Shown here piece by piece: positions 19,042 through 27,891 of a DNA stretch of 64,000 nucleotides (position 1 is the first letter of the stretch; every line of letters begins with the position of its first letter). This DNA is from Planctomycetota bacterium (GTDB taxonomy: Bacteria; Planctomycetota; Planctomycetia; Planctomycetales; Planctomycetaceae), in assembly GCA_003388505.1 (NCBI GenBank), contig QQVO01000018.1, forward strand, positions 118,279 to 182,278. The letters are read 5' to 3'. The notes under the pieces were generated by a model that was not told where the DNA came from, ran no database searches, and saw nothing but the letters and a program-made list of their open reading frames with translations. The position numbers and the translations under genes are program-made.

Positions 19042-19060
19042 CAAAGCCCATCACTGCAAA

Positions 19061-19084
19061 GCCCACGGGTTGCAACCCGTGGGC
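19061..19084. terminator. Palindrome between convergent genes, possible bidirectional terminator
   Basis: GCCCACGGGTTGCAACCCGT forms a near-perfect hairpin midway between the stops at 19041 and 19107. There is no long T-run. A close relative is at 44622-44651. Confidence 0.5.
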
Positions 19085-19106
19085 GTGTGGGCGTCGCGCA
19101 GTTCTC

Positions 19107-20504
19107 TTACCCCGCCTCCGCCTGCGACTGCGCCTCATACTGATTCAGCTTGTTATACAGCGTCTTCAGCGCAATCCCGAGTTCCTCGGCCGTCTTCGGC
19201 TTGTCCCCTTCGTACTTGTCCAGCGTCTGCTGGATCACCTCGGCCTCGATCTCCCGCAGCGTCATCGGTCGCGGGAAGTTCGTCACCTGGAACGGATGAT
19301 CGCCGTCGGTCGGAATCCGGCTCACACTGCCCGGCAGATCCTCCGGGTGAATCGTTGCTCCGTCCGAGAGAATCACGGCGTGCTCCAGTGCATTCGCCAG
19401 TTCTCGCACGTTGCCGCTCCACTCGTGCGCCCGCAAAAGCGCGATCGCCTCCGGCGAGAGAATGTCTTCCGCGACGTCGCGCCGCTTGAGATGCCGGGCC
19501 ACAAGATGCCGCGCCAGAAGAGGAATGTCGTCCTTCCGCTCCCGCAGCGGCGGCAACCGGATCTCGAACGTGTTCACGCGGAAAAACAGGTCTTCCCGGA
19601 AAATTCCCTCGGCCACCATCTCCTGCAGGTCGCGATTGGTCGCACACACGATTCGCACGTCGACATGGAACGCCTCGTTCTCGCCGACCCGCCGGACTTC
19701 GCCCGACTCGAGAAACCGCAGCAGTTTCACCTGCATCGATTTGTCCAGTTCGCCCAGCTCGTCGAGAAACAGCGTTCCGCCGTTCGCCACTTCGATCAGT
19801 CCCTTGCGAGGCTGGTCCGCGCCGGTAAACGCGCCTTTCTTGTGACCGAACAGTTCGCTCTCGACCAGGTTCTCCGGCAGCGCACCGCAGTTGACCGCGA
19901 CGAACGGCATATCGGCCCGGTTGCTCAGGTCGTGAATGTTCTTCGCCACCAGTTCCTTGCCGGTCCCGGTCTCGCCCAGAATCAGCACGGCCGACTCGGT
20001 CGGCGCGATTTTTTCGACGAGCTTCTTCACCCGCTCCATGCCGGGCGTCTCGCCGATCAACTCCGACTTGCCGCGGACCGCCTCCAACTGGTGCTCCAGG
20101 GCGATCGTCTTGTTCTTCAGCGTCTTCTTCTCGGCGATCTGCTGCAGAACATTCTGGACCTCGACCAGTTTGGTCGGCTTGGTCAGAAAGTCGTACGCGC
20201 CGCGGCGCAGCGCCTGAATCGCATCATCCAGGCTCCCGTGCCCGGTGCTGATGATGATCTCGGTTTCGGGGGCGGCCTCCTGCAGATGATCGATGACGTC
20301 CCAGCCGGTCAGGCCGGGCATCTTCAGGTCGATGATCGCCGCGTCGAACGTCTGCTCTTCCAGCGCTTTGACCGCGACCTGGCCGTCTTCGCAGATCAGC
20401 GCATCGTGCCCCATCCGGGCCAGCTCTTTCTGCATGACCTGCCGGATCGGTGCTTCGTCGTCGACGAACAGCACGCGGAGTTTGCCGTGCGGCTGTGAAC
20501 TCAA
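19107..20504 (-). CDS. Sigma-54-dependent response regulator (NtrC family)
   Basis: A 465-aa activator. I place the start at TTG 20504 because AAGGAGAG precedes it by ~8 bp and the receiver begins right after. The longer frame upstream overlaps a dispersed repeat. Receiver: VDDE (15-17) and phospho-acceptor Asp59 (AAIIDLKMPG). AAA+ core: Walker A GETGTGKE, sigma-54 loop GAFTGA, Walker B GGTLFLDE, arginine fingers RLPPLRER. The C-terminal Fis-type helix-turn-helix has GIALKTLYNKLNQY. No histidine kinase is adjacent, so it is an orphan regulator here. Confidence 0.95.
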   Translation of the reverse strand: MSSQPHGKLRVLFVDDEAPIRQVMQKELARMGHDALICEDGQVAVKALEEQTFDAAIIDLKMPGLTGWDVIDHLQEAAPETEIIISTGHGSLDDAIQALRRGAYDFLTKPTKLVEVQNVLQQIAEKKTLKNKTIALEHQLEAVRGKSELIGETPGMERVKKLVEKIAPTESAVLILGETGTGKELVAKNIHDLSNRADMPFVAVNCGALPENLVESELFGHKKGAFTGADQPRKGLIEVANGGTLFLDELGELDKSMQVKLLRFLESGEVRRVGENEAFHVDVRIVCATNRDLQEMVAEGIFREDLFFRVNTFEIRLPPLRERKDDIPLLARHLVARHLKRRDVAEDILSPEAIALLRAHEWSGNVRELANALEHAVILSDGATIHPEDLPGSVSRIPTDGDHPFQVTNFPRPMTLREIEAEVIQQTLDKYEGDKPKTAEELGIALKTLYNKLNQYEAQSQAEAG

Positions 20505-20660
20505 GGTTGTCTCTCCTTGACAATGACGGCGGGCGACCCGCGAGATGCACCGCCGCTGAGCGCTGGCGCATCGGTCATTCGATGCGTCGCGCGCAGGACA
20601 TCCGTGTCCGTTGCAATCGGTTTTGCCGGAGTGAAATGGGCCGTAGTGCCCTGACAGGGC

Positions 20661-20757
20661 GGTGTTCACGAGTTGGCTGGATCGCGAATTCGCACGAAAC
20701 CCTGCGGGATTCATGCTTCCGCATGAACCGTTCAACCTGCAAACTCTTGATTCACGG
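20661..20757 (-). repeat. Dispersed repeat family D, copy 3
   Basis: Read on the minus strand it gives TTTGCAGGTTGAACGGTTCA, then AATCCCGCAGGGTTTCGTGC and GATCCAGCCAACTCG. This closely follows the copy at 57541. It occupies part of the 483-bp gap between 20505 and 20987, which otherwise shows nothing. Confidence 0.65.
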
Positions 20758-20987
20758 ACCAGAAAATTGGCTGAGGGGCGGGGTGATATCAGAATCCCCG
20801 AAGCGGAGCAATCTGAGTCTCCCGCGTTTCTTTCCCGCCGTTAATTGCGTCGCCACAACGAGAAACGTCGACAGTGAGTGGTCCCGATCGCCCACTCCGG
20901 GTAGTCTGAATCTGAATCCAGCGGGAAATCCTCACACCGCTTGCGGATTCGCCGTTCCGTCGCTTCAACAAACCCCAAACGAAAACA

Positions 20988-22325
20988 ATGCCCCGCACTC
21001 ACCGCTTCTCCATCCTCGCCATCCTCCTCGTCCTCTGTTTCGCCTTCGCGGCCGTTTCGACCGGCGAACCGGAGTCGTCGACCACCCTCGCCGCCGGCGA
21101 CGGCCTCCAGTGGTACAAGGGCAACCTGCACACACACTCTCACTGGAGCGACGGCGACGATTACCTGGAGATGATCGCTCTCTGGTACAAGGAGCGGGAC
21201 TACGACTTCCTCTGCTTCACCGACCACAATGTCCTCGCCAACACCGAGCGCTGGGTCGAAGTCGACAAGACCAAAGGCGGACGCACCGCGTATGACAAAC
21301 TCAAGGCCCGCTTCCCCGACTGGATCGAAGAGCGGGAAGGGGAGGGCGGCCTCGAAGTCCGCCTCCGGACGTTCGCAGAAGTCAGCGAGAAAATCGCCGA
21401 GCCCGGCAAGTACCTGCTCATTCAGGGGGAGGAGATCAGCGACCGCTTCGACTCCCACCCCATCCACCTCAACGCCAGCAACATTCAGGAGGTGATTCCT
21501 CCCATCGGCGGTGACAGCGTGCTGGAAACGATGCAGAACAATGTCAACGCCGTCATCGCCCAGCGCGAGCGGACCGGCCAGCCGATCCTGGTGCATCTCA
21601 ATCACCCCAACTTCGGCTATGCCATCACGGCCGAGGAACTGATGCGCGTCGTCGGAGAGAACTTCTTCGAGGTCTACAACGGCCACCCCAGCGTCCACAA
21701 CTCCGGCGACCACGTCCACGCATCGACCGAACGCATCTGGGACGTCATCCTCACCTGGCGGATCACCGAACTCGACCTGCCCCTCATGTACGGACTCGCC
21801 GTCGACGACGGCCACGAATACCACAACATCCCCAGCCGCGCCAGCGAACCGGGCCGGGGCTGGGTCGTCGTCCTCGCCGAAGAACTCACCCCCGACGCGC
21901 TCATCGATTCGCTCGAAGCCGGCCGCTTCTACGCCTCCTCCGGCGTCGATCTCAAGCGAGTCTCATCCTCTCCCACCGGCCTGAAGGTCGAAGTCGACGC
22001 CGAGGAAGGCGTCGAGTACACCATCGACTTCATCGGCACCCGGCGAGGATTCGATTCCACCAGCGAGGAAAAGACAGACGACGACGGCAACCCCATCCGC
22101 ACCACGCGCAGCTATAGCGACGACGTCGGAGAACTGTTGCAGTCCACGACCGCAACCAGCGCGGAGTACCACTTCACCGGCGACGAACTCTACGTCCGCG
22201 CCCGCATCACCTCGACAAGAGAGCACCCGAACCCCGCCGAACCCGGCGAATTCGAACGCGCCTGGTCCCAACCCATCCTCGGCCCCGCCGCGAACCGCAA
22301 CCCAAAAAAACCGACCTCGCCGTAA
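20988..22325 (+). CDS. PHP-domain phosphoesterase, exported
   Basis: A 445-aa protein with a signal peptide (ILAILLVLCFAFAAVS). The PHP metal site is clear: NLHTHSHWSDGD, then CFTDHNVLA, LIQGEEIS, HPIHLNA, LVHLNHPNFGY and GLAVDDGHEY. This is the CehA/McbA-like branch, in which PHP proteins hydrolyse phospho- or carbamate esters. The last ~120 residues form an additional beta domain. It stands alone, followed by a MITE-like repeat. Confidence 0.88.
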   Translation: MPRTHRFSILAILLVLCFAFAAVSTGEPESSTTLAAGDGLQWYKGNLHTHSHWSDGDDYLEMIALWYKERDYDFLCFTDHNVLANTERWVEVDKTKGGRTAYDKLKARFPDWIEEREGEGGLEVRLRTFAEVSEKIAEPGKYLLIQGEEISDRFDSHPIHLNASNIQEVIPPIGGDSVLETMQNNVNAVIAQRERTGQPILVHLNHPNFGYAITAEELMRVVGENFFEVYNGHPSVHNSGDHVHASTERIWDVILTWRITELDLPLMYGLAVDDGHEYHNIPSRASEPGRGWVVVLAEELTPDALIDSLEAGRFYASSGVDLKRVSSSPTGLKVEVDAEEGVEYTIDFIGTRRGFDSTSEEKTDDDGNPIRTTRSYSDDVGELLQSTTATSAEYHFTGDELYVRARITSTREHPNPAEPGEFERAWSQPILGPAANRNPKKPTSP

Positions 22326-22338
22326 TAACCCTCAACCT

Positions 22339-22625
22339 CTGTCGTTTACACACATCTTTCGATCCCCGATTGAGTGACTCGCCGAGAGATTCGAATGGAA
22401 CGCGGATGACCACGGATGGGACCGATTTTCGCTGATTGCTTTCTATGGAGTGCAGAGCATTCACAACTGGATCGATGCGGGCTCGTCGCTGCCGCCTATT
22501 TCAAAAACTCCCCGTAAAATCCGTGCTGATCCGCCGAATCCGCGAAAATCTGTGTCCTGTTCGAGAATCCCCTGGGCCGGGTTCCTCGGCGCCGGGCCCC
22601 AGTCGACTTGTGTGTAACTGACAGC
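22339..22625 (-). mobile_element. MITE-like element, copy 1 (287 bp)
   Basis: Its ends, CTGTCGTTTACACACA (22339-22354) and TGTGTGTAACTGACAG (22610-22625), match as inverted repeats at 14 of 16 positions. The interior aligns, inverted, with copies at 24120-24408 and 35466-35748 along its whole length. Shared blocks are ATTCTCGAA, GGCGGATCAGCAC, CCGTGGTCATCCG and GAGTCACTC. No coding region was seen. Confidence 0.75.
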
Positions 22626-22671
22626 CCTCAACCCCCAACTCCCGACTTCCGGCTTCCAACCCTCATTCCCA

Positions 22672-24030
22672 ATGCCACCTGCGGCATCACCGTCCGATCC
22701 CACCACGCGCCTCCCCTTCTCCGAAGCCCTCCGCGTCTGGTGCCGTGTCGCCGCTCTCAGCTTCGGCGGCCCCGCCGGCCAGATCGCCGTGATGCACCGC
22801 ATCCTGGTCGACGAGAAGAAGTGGCTCAGCGAGGAACGCTTCCTCCACGCCCTCAACTACTGCATGCTGCTACCCGGACCGGAAGCCCAGCAACTCGCCA
22901 CCTACACCGGCTGGCTGCTGCACGGCACACCCGGCGGTCTCGTCGCCGGTCTGCTGTTCATCCTGCCCGGATTCGTGAGCATCCTCACGCTGAGCATCCT
23001 CTACGCGCTCTATCACGACCTGACCTTCGTTCAGGCCCTGTTCTTCGGCCTTAAACCGGCCGTCGTCGCGATCGTGATCGAAGCCGTCATCCGCATCGGC
23101 CGCCGCGCGCTCAGAAACCGCTTCCTCATCGGCATCGCCGCCGCCGCATTCATCGCGATCTTCTTTCTCGAAGTTCCCTTTCCGGCGATCGTACTCGGCG
23201 GCGGAATCATCGGCTGGCTTGGCGGCCGCTGGCATCCCTCCGCCTTCCTCCCGCCGACTGCCGAAACAGACTCTCACCCGACACCTCTCGACTCGCCGAC
23301 CCACGCCCGGCCAACGCTCGGCCGCACACTCTCCACCGCGACCATCTGGCTCACCGTCTGGTGGGCCCCGATCGCCGCACTCTGGCTCTTCGCCGGAGAA
23401 GCAAGCATCCTGACCAGAGAAGGGTTCTTCTTCAGCCAGGTCGCCGTCGTCACGTTCGGCGGCGCTTACGCCGCGCTGGCCTATGTCGCCGACGTCGGCG
23501 TCTCCCTTTACGGCTGGCTTCAGCCCGGCGAAATGCTCGACGGACTCGGCATGGCCGAAACAACCCCCGGACCGTTGATCCAGGTCGTCCAGTTCGTCGG
23601 CTTCATGGGCGCGTACCGCAATCCCGGCCCGCTGTCCCCGCTCGCCGCCGGAGTCTTCGGCTCAGTCGTCACCACCTGGGCCACGTTCGCCCCCTGCTTT
23701 CTGTGGATCTTCACCGGCGCGCCTTACATCGAATCGCTCCGCGGCCGCCCCGGATTGAATTCCGCCCTCTCCGCCATCACCGCCTGCGTCGTCGGCGTCG
23801 TGCTTAACCTCTCCATCTGGTTCGCATTGCACACCCTCTTCGGCGAAGTCCACGAAAGGCATGCCTACGGCCTCCGCTGGTTCGTCCCGGAATGGAGCAC
23901 GCTCAACACGATCCCCCTCCTCCTCGCCGCCGCCGCATTCATCGCCCTGTTTCGATTCCAGCGCGGTATGATCGAAACCCTCGCAACCTGCACGGTCCTC
24001 GGCATGTGCAGCTACCTGCTCCTGCACTGA
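22672..24030 (+). CDS. chrA: Chromate transporter
   Basis: A 452-aa CHR-family membrane protein with both halves fused. The N-terminal half has LSFGGPAGQIAVM, then LNYCMLLPGPEAQQLATYTG; the second has VVTFGGAYAALAYV and AETTPGPLIQVVQFVGFMG. These are the duplicated 'FGGP' and 'PGP' signatures of ChrA, with about ten hydrophobic segments. In this family it exports chromate with proton exchange; actual substrate may be sulfate-like. No ChrB regulator is adjacent. Confidence 0.93.
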   Translation: MPPAASPSDPTTRLPFSEALRVWCRVAALSFGGPAGQIAVMHRILVDEKKWLSEERFLHALNYCMLLPGPEAQQLATYTGWLLHGTPGGLVAGLLFILPGFVSILTLSILYALYHDLTFVQALFFGLKPAVVAIVIEAVIRIGRRALRNRFLIGIAAAAFIAIFFLEVPFPAIVLGGGIIGWLGGRWHPSAFLPPTAETDSHPTPLDSPTHARPTLGRTLSTATIWLTVWWAPIAALWLFAGEASILTREGFFFSQVAVVTFGGAYAALAYVADVGVSLYGWLQPGEMLDGLGMAETTPGPLIQVVQFVGFMGAYRNPGPLSPLAAGVFGSVVTTWATFAPCFLWIFTGAPYIESLRGRPGLNSALSAITACVVGVVLNLSIWFALHTLFGEVHERHAYGLRWFVPEWSTLNTIPLLLAAAAFIALFRFQRGMIETLATCTVLGMCSYLLLH

Positions 24031-24119
24031 CTCACGAAAACATCTGCGCCCCAACAGAGGCAGAGGCCCCCGCCGGATCGACTGTGAATCATCCGTACCA
24101 CGGCCTTCCAAGGCCGTGG

Positions 24120-24408
24120 CTGACACACAACTCGGCGTCAACCTGTCGAATGGGGGATCGCTCCGAGGAACCGCGCCCCGGGATTCTCGAATAGGACACG
24201 GATTTTCGCGGATTTGGCGGATCAGCACGGATTTGGAAGTAATCCTCAAGAGCTGACAGCGCTGAGACCGCATCGACTCTTACGCGCAAGGCGTCGACAC
24301 GCAAGACAGCAATCAGTCAAAATCGGTCCAATCCGTGGTCATCCGCGTCCCATTCGAATCTCCCGAAGAGTCACTCGAACGGGGATTGAGAGATGTGTGT
24401 AACTGACA
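24120..24408 (+). mobile_element. MITE-like element, copy 2 (289 bp)
   Basis: The ends are CTGACACACAAC at 24120 and TGTGTGTAACTGACA ending at 24408. It is flanked on both sides by CCTTCCAAGGCCGTGG (24104-24119 and 24410-24425), a possible target duplication of 16 bp or paired palindromic repeats. Together with short flanks it fills the 490-bp gap 24031-24520. Confidence 0.75.
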
Positions 24409-24520
24409 TCCTTCCAAGGCCGTGGAAGAAGAGAGTTCAGCGTGCGATCCTGCGCTATGCCTGCTGTTCTCTGGACGACCCGTTCATCGGCGACGATCAT
24501 TGCGACTGAGTTGAAAAAAC

Positions 24521-25042
24521 ATGCCCACCGCCGACAAATACATCCAGCACCTCCGCCTCCAACCACACCCCGAAGGAGGCTGGTTCTGCGAATTCTACCG
24601 CGCCGCCGAATCGATCCCCCAATCCGGTCTCCCCGACCGCTTCACCGGTGACCGCGCCTTCTCCACCGCCATCTACTTCCTGCTCAATCAGACCGAATTT
24701 TCTGCCTTCCACAGAATCCGGCAGGACGAACTGTGGCACTTCTACGACGGCTCATCCCTCACGATTCACCAGATCAGCCCGGATGGCGAGTATTCCACCA
24801 TCCGGCTGGGCAGGGGAGTCCAGTCCGGCGAAGCGATCACGGCCGTTGTCCCCGCCGGCCGGCTCTTCGGCGCAACGGTCGACGACGCGTCATCCTTCTC
24901 CCTCGTCGGCTGCACCGTCGCTCCCGGTTTCGATTTCGCCGACTTCGAAATGCCGACCCGCGCTCAACTGATCGAGCAATTCCCTCAGCACCGCTCAATC
25001 ATCGAGCGGCTCACGTCCGAACAGTCGCGAACCGGTCGATGA
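24521..25042 (+). CDS. Cupin, DUF985 family
   Basis: A 173-aa small beta-barrel protein. YIQHLRLQPHPEGGWFCEFY is the conserved opening of DUF985, followed by STAIYFLL, FHRIRQDELWHFYDG and VVPAGRLFGA, ending with LVGCTVAPGFDFADFEM. The barrel probably binds a sugar-nucleotide or metal; the activity is unknown. It is probably monocistronic. Confidence 0.9.
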   Translation: MPTADKYIQHLRLQPHPEGGWFCEFYRAAESIPQSGLPDRFTGDRAFSTAIYFLLNQTEFSAFHRIRQDELWHFYDGSSLTIHQISPDGEYSTIRLGRGVQSGEAITAVVPAGRLFGATVDDASSFSLVGCTVAPGFDFADFEMPTRAQLIEQFPQHRSIIERLTSEQSRTGR

Positions 25043-25155
25043 CGCTTCAAAGTGATCAGCCGCACGGAAGATGCGACCCGAAGCCGTCGCACGACCACGC
25101 CACATCACCGGCAGGCGGACCAGGGTCGAACAGCGTTCGCACGACGGGTCCGTCA

Positions 25156-25235
25156 GTTCAGATTCCTGGGGTTGAGGGGTTCTCACGGGAGCGCGAACCC
25201 GCAGCGTGTCGTGCGGATCCGCAGTCCCGCCGACT
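25156..25235 (+). repeat. Dispersed repeat family D, copy 2
   Basis: TTCAGATTCCTGGGGTTGAG, then GGTTCTCACGGGAGCGCGAA. It is most like the copy at 12221. Confidence 0.65.
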
Positions 25236-25260
25236 CCCGAAAAACAGCCCGGTCGGGGCA

Positions 25261-25743
25261 CTACGGCGCAAGGATGTGCTCGCCGCCTGCGAACTGCTCG
25301 TGACACGCATTGCAGTTCTTCACCATCGACTCGTAATGTCCGCGGGCCTTGGCGTAGTCTTTCGCTTTCGCGGCCCGGTAGAGTTCGCCTCCGTACTGAC
25401 GCACCTGCACGCTGTGCTCCGTCCAGTCGGCTGCATCCTCCTCCGGCTGCCGCATCAGCAGCAGGTTGCCCCCTTCCGCGAGAATCAGCGCGTCCGCCTT
25501 GATGGCCTTCCACGCTTGGTTGTCCACCGGTTCCTCCGCCATCGCCGGCTTCAGCCGCTTGAATGTCGGCTGAAACACATACTCCATGAATTCATGCATG
25601 TCGGACTCAACAGGTTCAGCCGCCCCGTCGTCCTCCGCGGGAAACGCCGCGCTCAATGCCCGCGTGTCCGACCACAGCCAACCGGCCGTCACCAGCAACA
25701 GCAACGCAGCAAGAATCCAGCACCGCTCATAAGATGTCATCAA
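25261..25743 (-). CDS. Exported cytochrome c, class II-like
   Basis: A 160-aa protein with an N-terminal membrane or signal segment (ILAALLLLVTAGWLW). MHEFMEYVFQPTFKRLKPAM opens a helical bundle. The single haem site CNACH is close to the C-terminus (NCNACHEQF), which is where class II (c'-like) cytochromes carry it. It should act in the periplasm in electron transfer or gas binding. It ends the chromosomal DNA before the tRNA-Arg island. Confidence 0.78.
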   Translation of the reverse strand: MMTSYERCWILAALLLLVTAGWLWSDTRALSAAFPAEDDGAAEPVESDMHEFMEYVFQPTFKRLKPAMAEEPVDNQAWKAIKADALILAEGGNLLLMRQPEEDAADWTEHSVQVRQYGGELYRAAKAKDYAKARGHYESMVKNCNACHEQFAGGEHILAP

Positions 25744-25881
25744 TCATTTCCCCTCAGAAGTAACGGGCCACAGACAGCAGCGGGCGACTATACCAACCGG
25801 ACCAATCCCCGTCAGCCAACAGGCGCGCAACAAAGCGTGTATCGACTCGAAAGCACCATCCGATCAAGCCGCCCGACGGCC

Positions 25882-25929
<48 letters not shown>

Positions 25930-25947
25930 TGAAAAGCGTCGACCTTG

Positions 25948-25980
25948 AACCGCCCCTGACTCGATCAAGGGCGGTTTTTT
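25948..25980 (+). terminator. Rho-independent terminator
   Basis: Stem AACCGCCC / GGGCGGTT with the added TGA/TCA pairing, ending in six T on the plus strand. It lies 19 bp inside the left attachment copy and would stop rightward transcripts entering the island. Confidence 0.8.
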
Positions 25981-26041
25981 GCGTGTTTGTGGGATGTCCC
26001 TTCAGTCGCGGTAGGGTCGATCGTGAGTCGATACACACCGG

Positions 26042-26063
26042 TTCACTGACAAATTCACTGACA
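26042..26063 (+). other. Two direct copies of TTCACTGACA (possible integrase arm sites)
   Basis: Copies at 26042-26051 and 26054-26063; a third is at 30201-30210 inside the integrase remnant, with a degenerate one after it. Positions 113 and 85 bp inside the two attachment copies suit arm-type sites. This is inference only. Confidence 0.4.
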
Positions 26064-26076
26064 CTTTTTGCGCGTC

Positions 26077-27758
26077 AGTGATTGCACCCGGCATTTGGCC
26101 ACTGGCTACACCCCAGCTTCGAAGTTTCCGATACCGTATCCCTGCACACACCCGGCAATTGACCATTGGCTACACCTGTGTGCGCCGAATGCGGCGCGGG
26201 GAGGTACCTGCGCACACCCGGCAATTGACCACTGGCTACACCGAGTTGAATCGCCGATCCATCGGGCCGGTGCCTGCACACACCCGGCAATTGACCACTG
26301 GCTACACCCCACACTGTACCGGGTCGTCTCGGCGGCTGCCTGCACACACCCGGCAATTGACCACTGGCTACACCTCTCGATGCCGTGCGCGTCCAACCGC
26401 TCATCCTGCACACACCCGGCAATTGACCACTGGCTACACCCCCCTACGATACCGCTGTTTCGCCGGCGTTCCTGCACACACCCGGCAATTGACCACTGGC
26501 TACACCGCATAGCGCCCACTCCAAAGCCCACCAGAACCTGCACACACCCGGCAATTGACCACTGGCTACACCTGGTCGCGTGGAACAACGGCGGGACGTA
26601 CTCCTGCACACACCCGGCAATTGACCACTGGCTACACCTCTGCGGCATTCCGATGTTGATGGCCTCTTCCTGCACACACCCGGCAATTGACCACTGGCTA
26701 CACCGTCATGATTCGAGGCCCTCCCGGGGGTCTTCCTGCACACACCCGGCAATTGACCACTGGCTACACCGGAACCCGGAGAACAGCGTCACGGCGATAT
26801 CCTGCACACACCCGGCAATTGACCACTGGCTACACCACGGCAGGTGGGGCCATTCTCTCGGGCCTACCTGCACACACCCGGCAATTGACCACTGGCTACA
26901 CCGGAACTTGCCGTCCACGTCACTCGGCAGCTCCTGCACACACCCGGCAATTGACCACTGGCTACACCGCCTTCGCCGGCCTGCCATTCATTCAGCCACC
27001 TGCACACACCCGGCAATTGACCACTGGCTACACCCCGCGCCAGGACGGGAAAAATGCATCCACCCTGCACACACCCGGCAATTGACCACTGGCTACACCG
27101 AAGCGGGTGAAACGGCGGAAACGCCGTTGCCTGCACACACCCGGCAATTGACCACTGGCTACACCGCGGGCCGCTGTGGGAGAACGTCGTTAAACCCTGC
27201 ACACACCCGGCAATTGACCACTGGCTACACCGCCTCACCATCGGCCCCCGCGCCGTGATCGCCTGCACACACCCGGCAATTGACCACTGGCTACACCAGA
27301 GCGGCAAGTCTCAAAAACAAATCCGCCCCTGCACACACCCGGCAATTGACCACTGGCTACACCTGGTGACGGTCGGTGCATTGCAGCACCGCACCTGCAC
27401 ACACCCGGCAATTGACCACTGGCTACACCTTCGACGCGGTTCTGGAGCGCAAAGAACGCCCTGCACACACCCGGCAATTGACCACTGGCTACACCTTGCT
27501 TCCCCTATGTCTTGTGTGCTTCCCCCTGCACACACCCGGCAATTGACCACTGGCTACACCGCCCCATTTGGTGGGGCGGGCGACGGAGATCCTGCACACA
27601 CCCGGCAATTGACCACTGGCTACACCTTCAAGAGTTCCGGGGCCAATAACTACTTCCCTGCACACACCCGGCAATTGACCACTGGCTACACCCCGACCAG
27701 GCGTTGATATCGGTCGGCGATTCCTGCACACACCCGGCAATTGACCACTGGCTACACC
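26077..27758 (-). CRISPR. CRISPR array, 26 repeats of 36 bp, 25 spacers
   Basis: Repeats start at 26077, 26141, 26207 and then about every 66 bp to 27723. The core is CCCGGCAATTGACCAC. Spacers are all different: mostly 30 nt, with two of 29 (27035-27063 and 27496-27524) and one of 28 (26113-26140). The leftmost repeat has about eight mismatches, and the next two have one each; the rest look identical. Decay at the left marks that as the trailer, so transcription should run leftward from the 133-bp gap beside the nuclease gene, on the same strand. The 36/30 geometry is usual for class 2 systems. No cas1, cas2 or other cas gene is near. The 66-bp period keeps several frames open across the array; these are not proteins. 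Confidence 0.97.
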
Positions 27759-27891
27759 TGATGTGTTCGAAGTCCTGAAACGATGGTCAGTTGCCTGTGC
27801 TTCCCGCTTCACAGAACCGGTAACCCGGCATCTCCACGGACTTTCGCGATCCCGTTTTTCAACGAAATCGCCAGATCGGACGTGCATCGCC
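27759..27891 (-). ncRNA. Leader and candidate anti-repeat (possible tracrRNA) between nuclease gene and array
   Basis: The transcript strand reads GGCAACTGACCA (27784-27795), which can pair with TGGTCAATTGCC of the CRISPR repeat at 11 of 12 positions. It is immediately preceded by a hairpin, CTGTG / CACAG, with a 10-nt loop (27795-27814). A further 9-nt repeat-like stretch (ACCCGGCAT) lies at 27823-27831. These could be a tracrRNA, or repeat debris in the leader. No terminator or clear promoter was found. Confidence 0.45.

Noticed and set aside
26068..27707. Long frames of 22-residue repeats on both strands, resembling a repetitive protein
   Set aside because: They are the CRISPR array: 36-bp repeats plus 30-nt spacers make a 66-bp period divisible by three, so several frames stay open. 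Frames break where a spacer is 29 nt.
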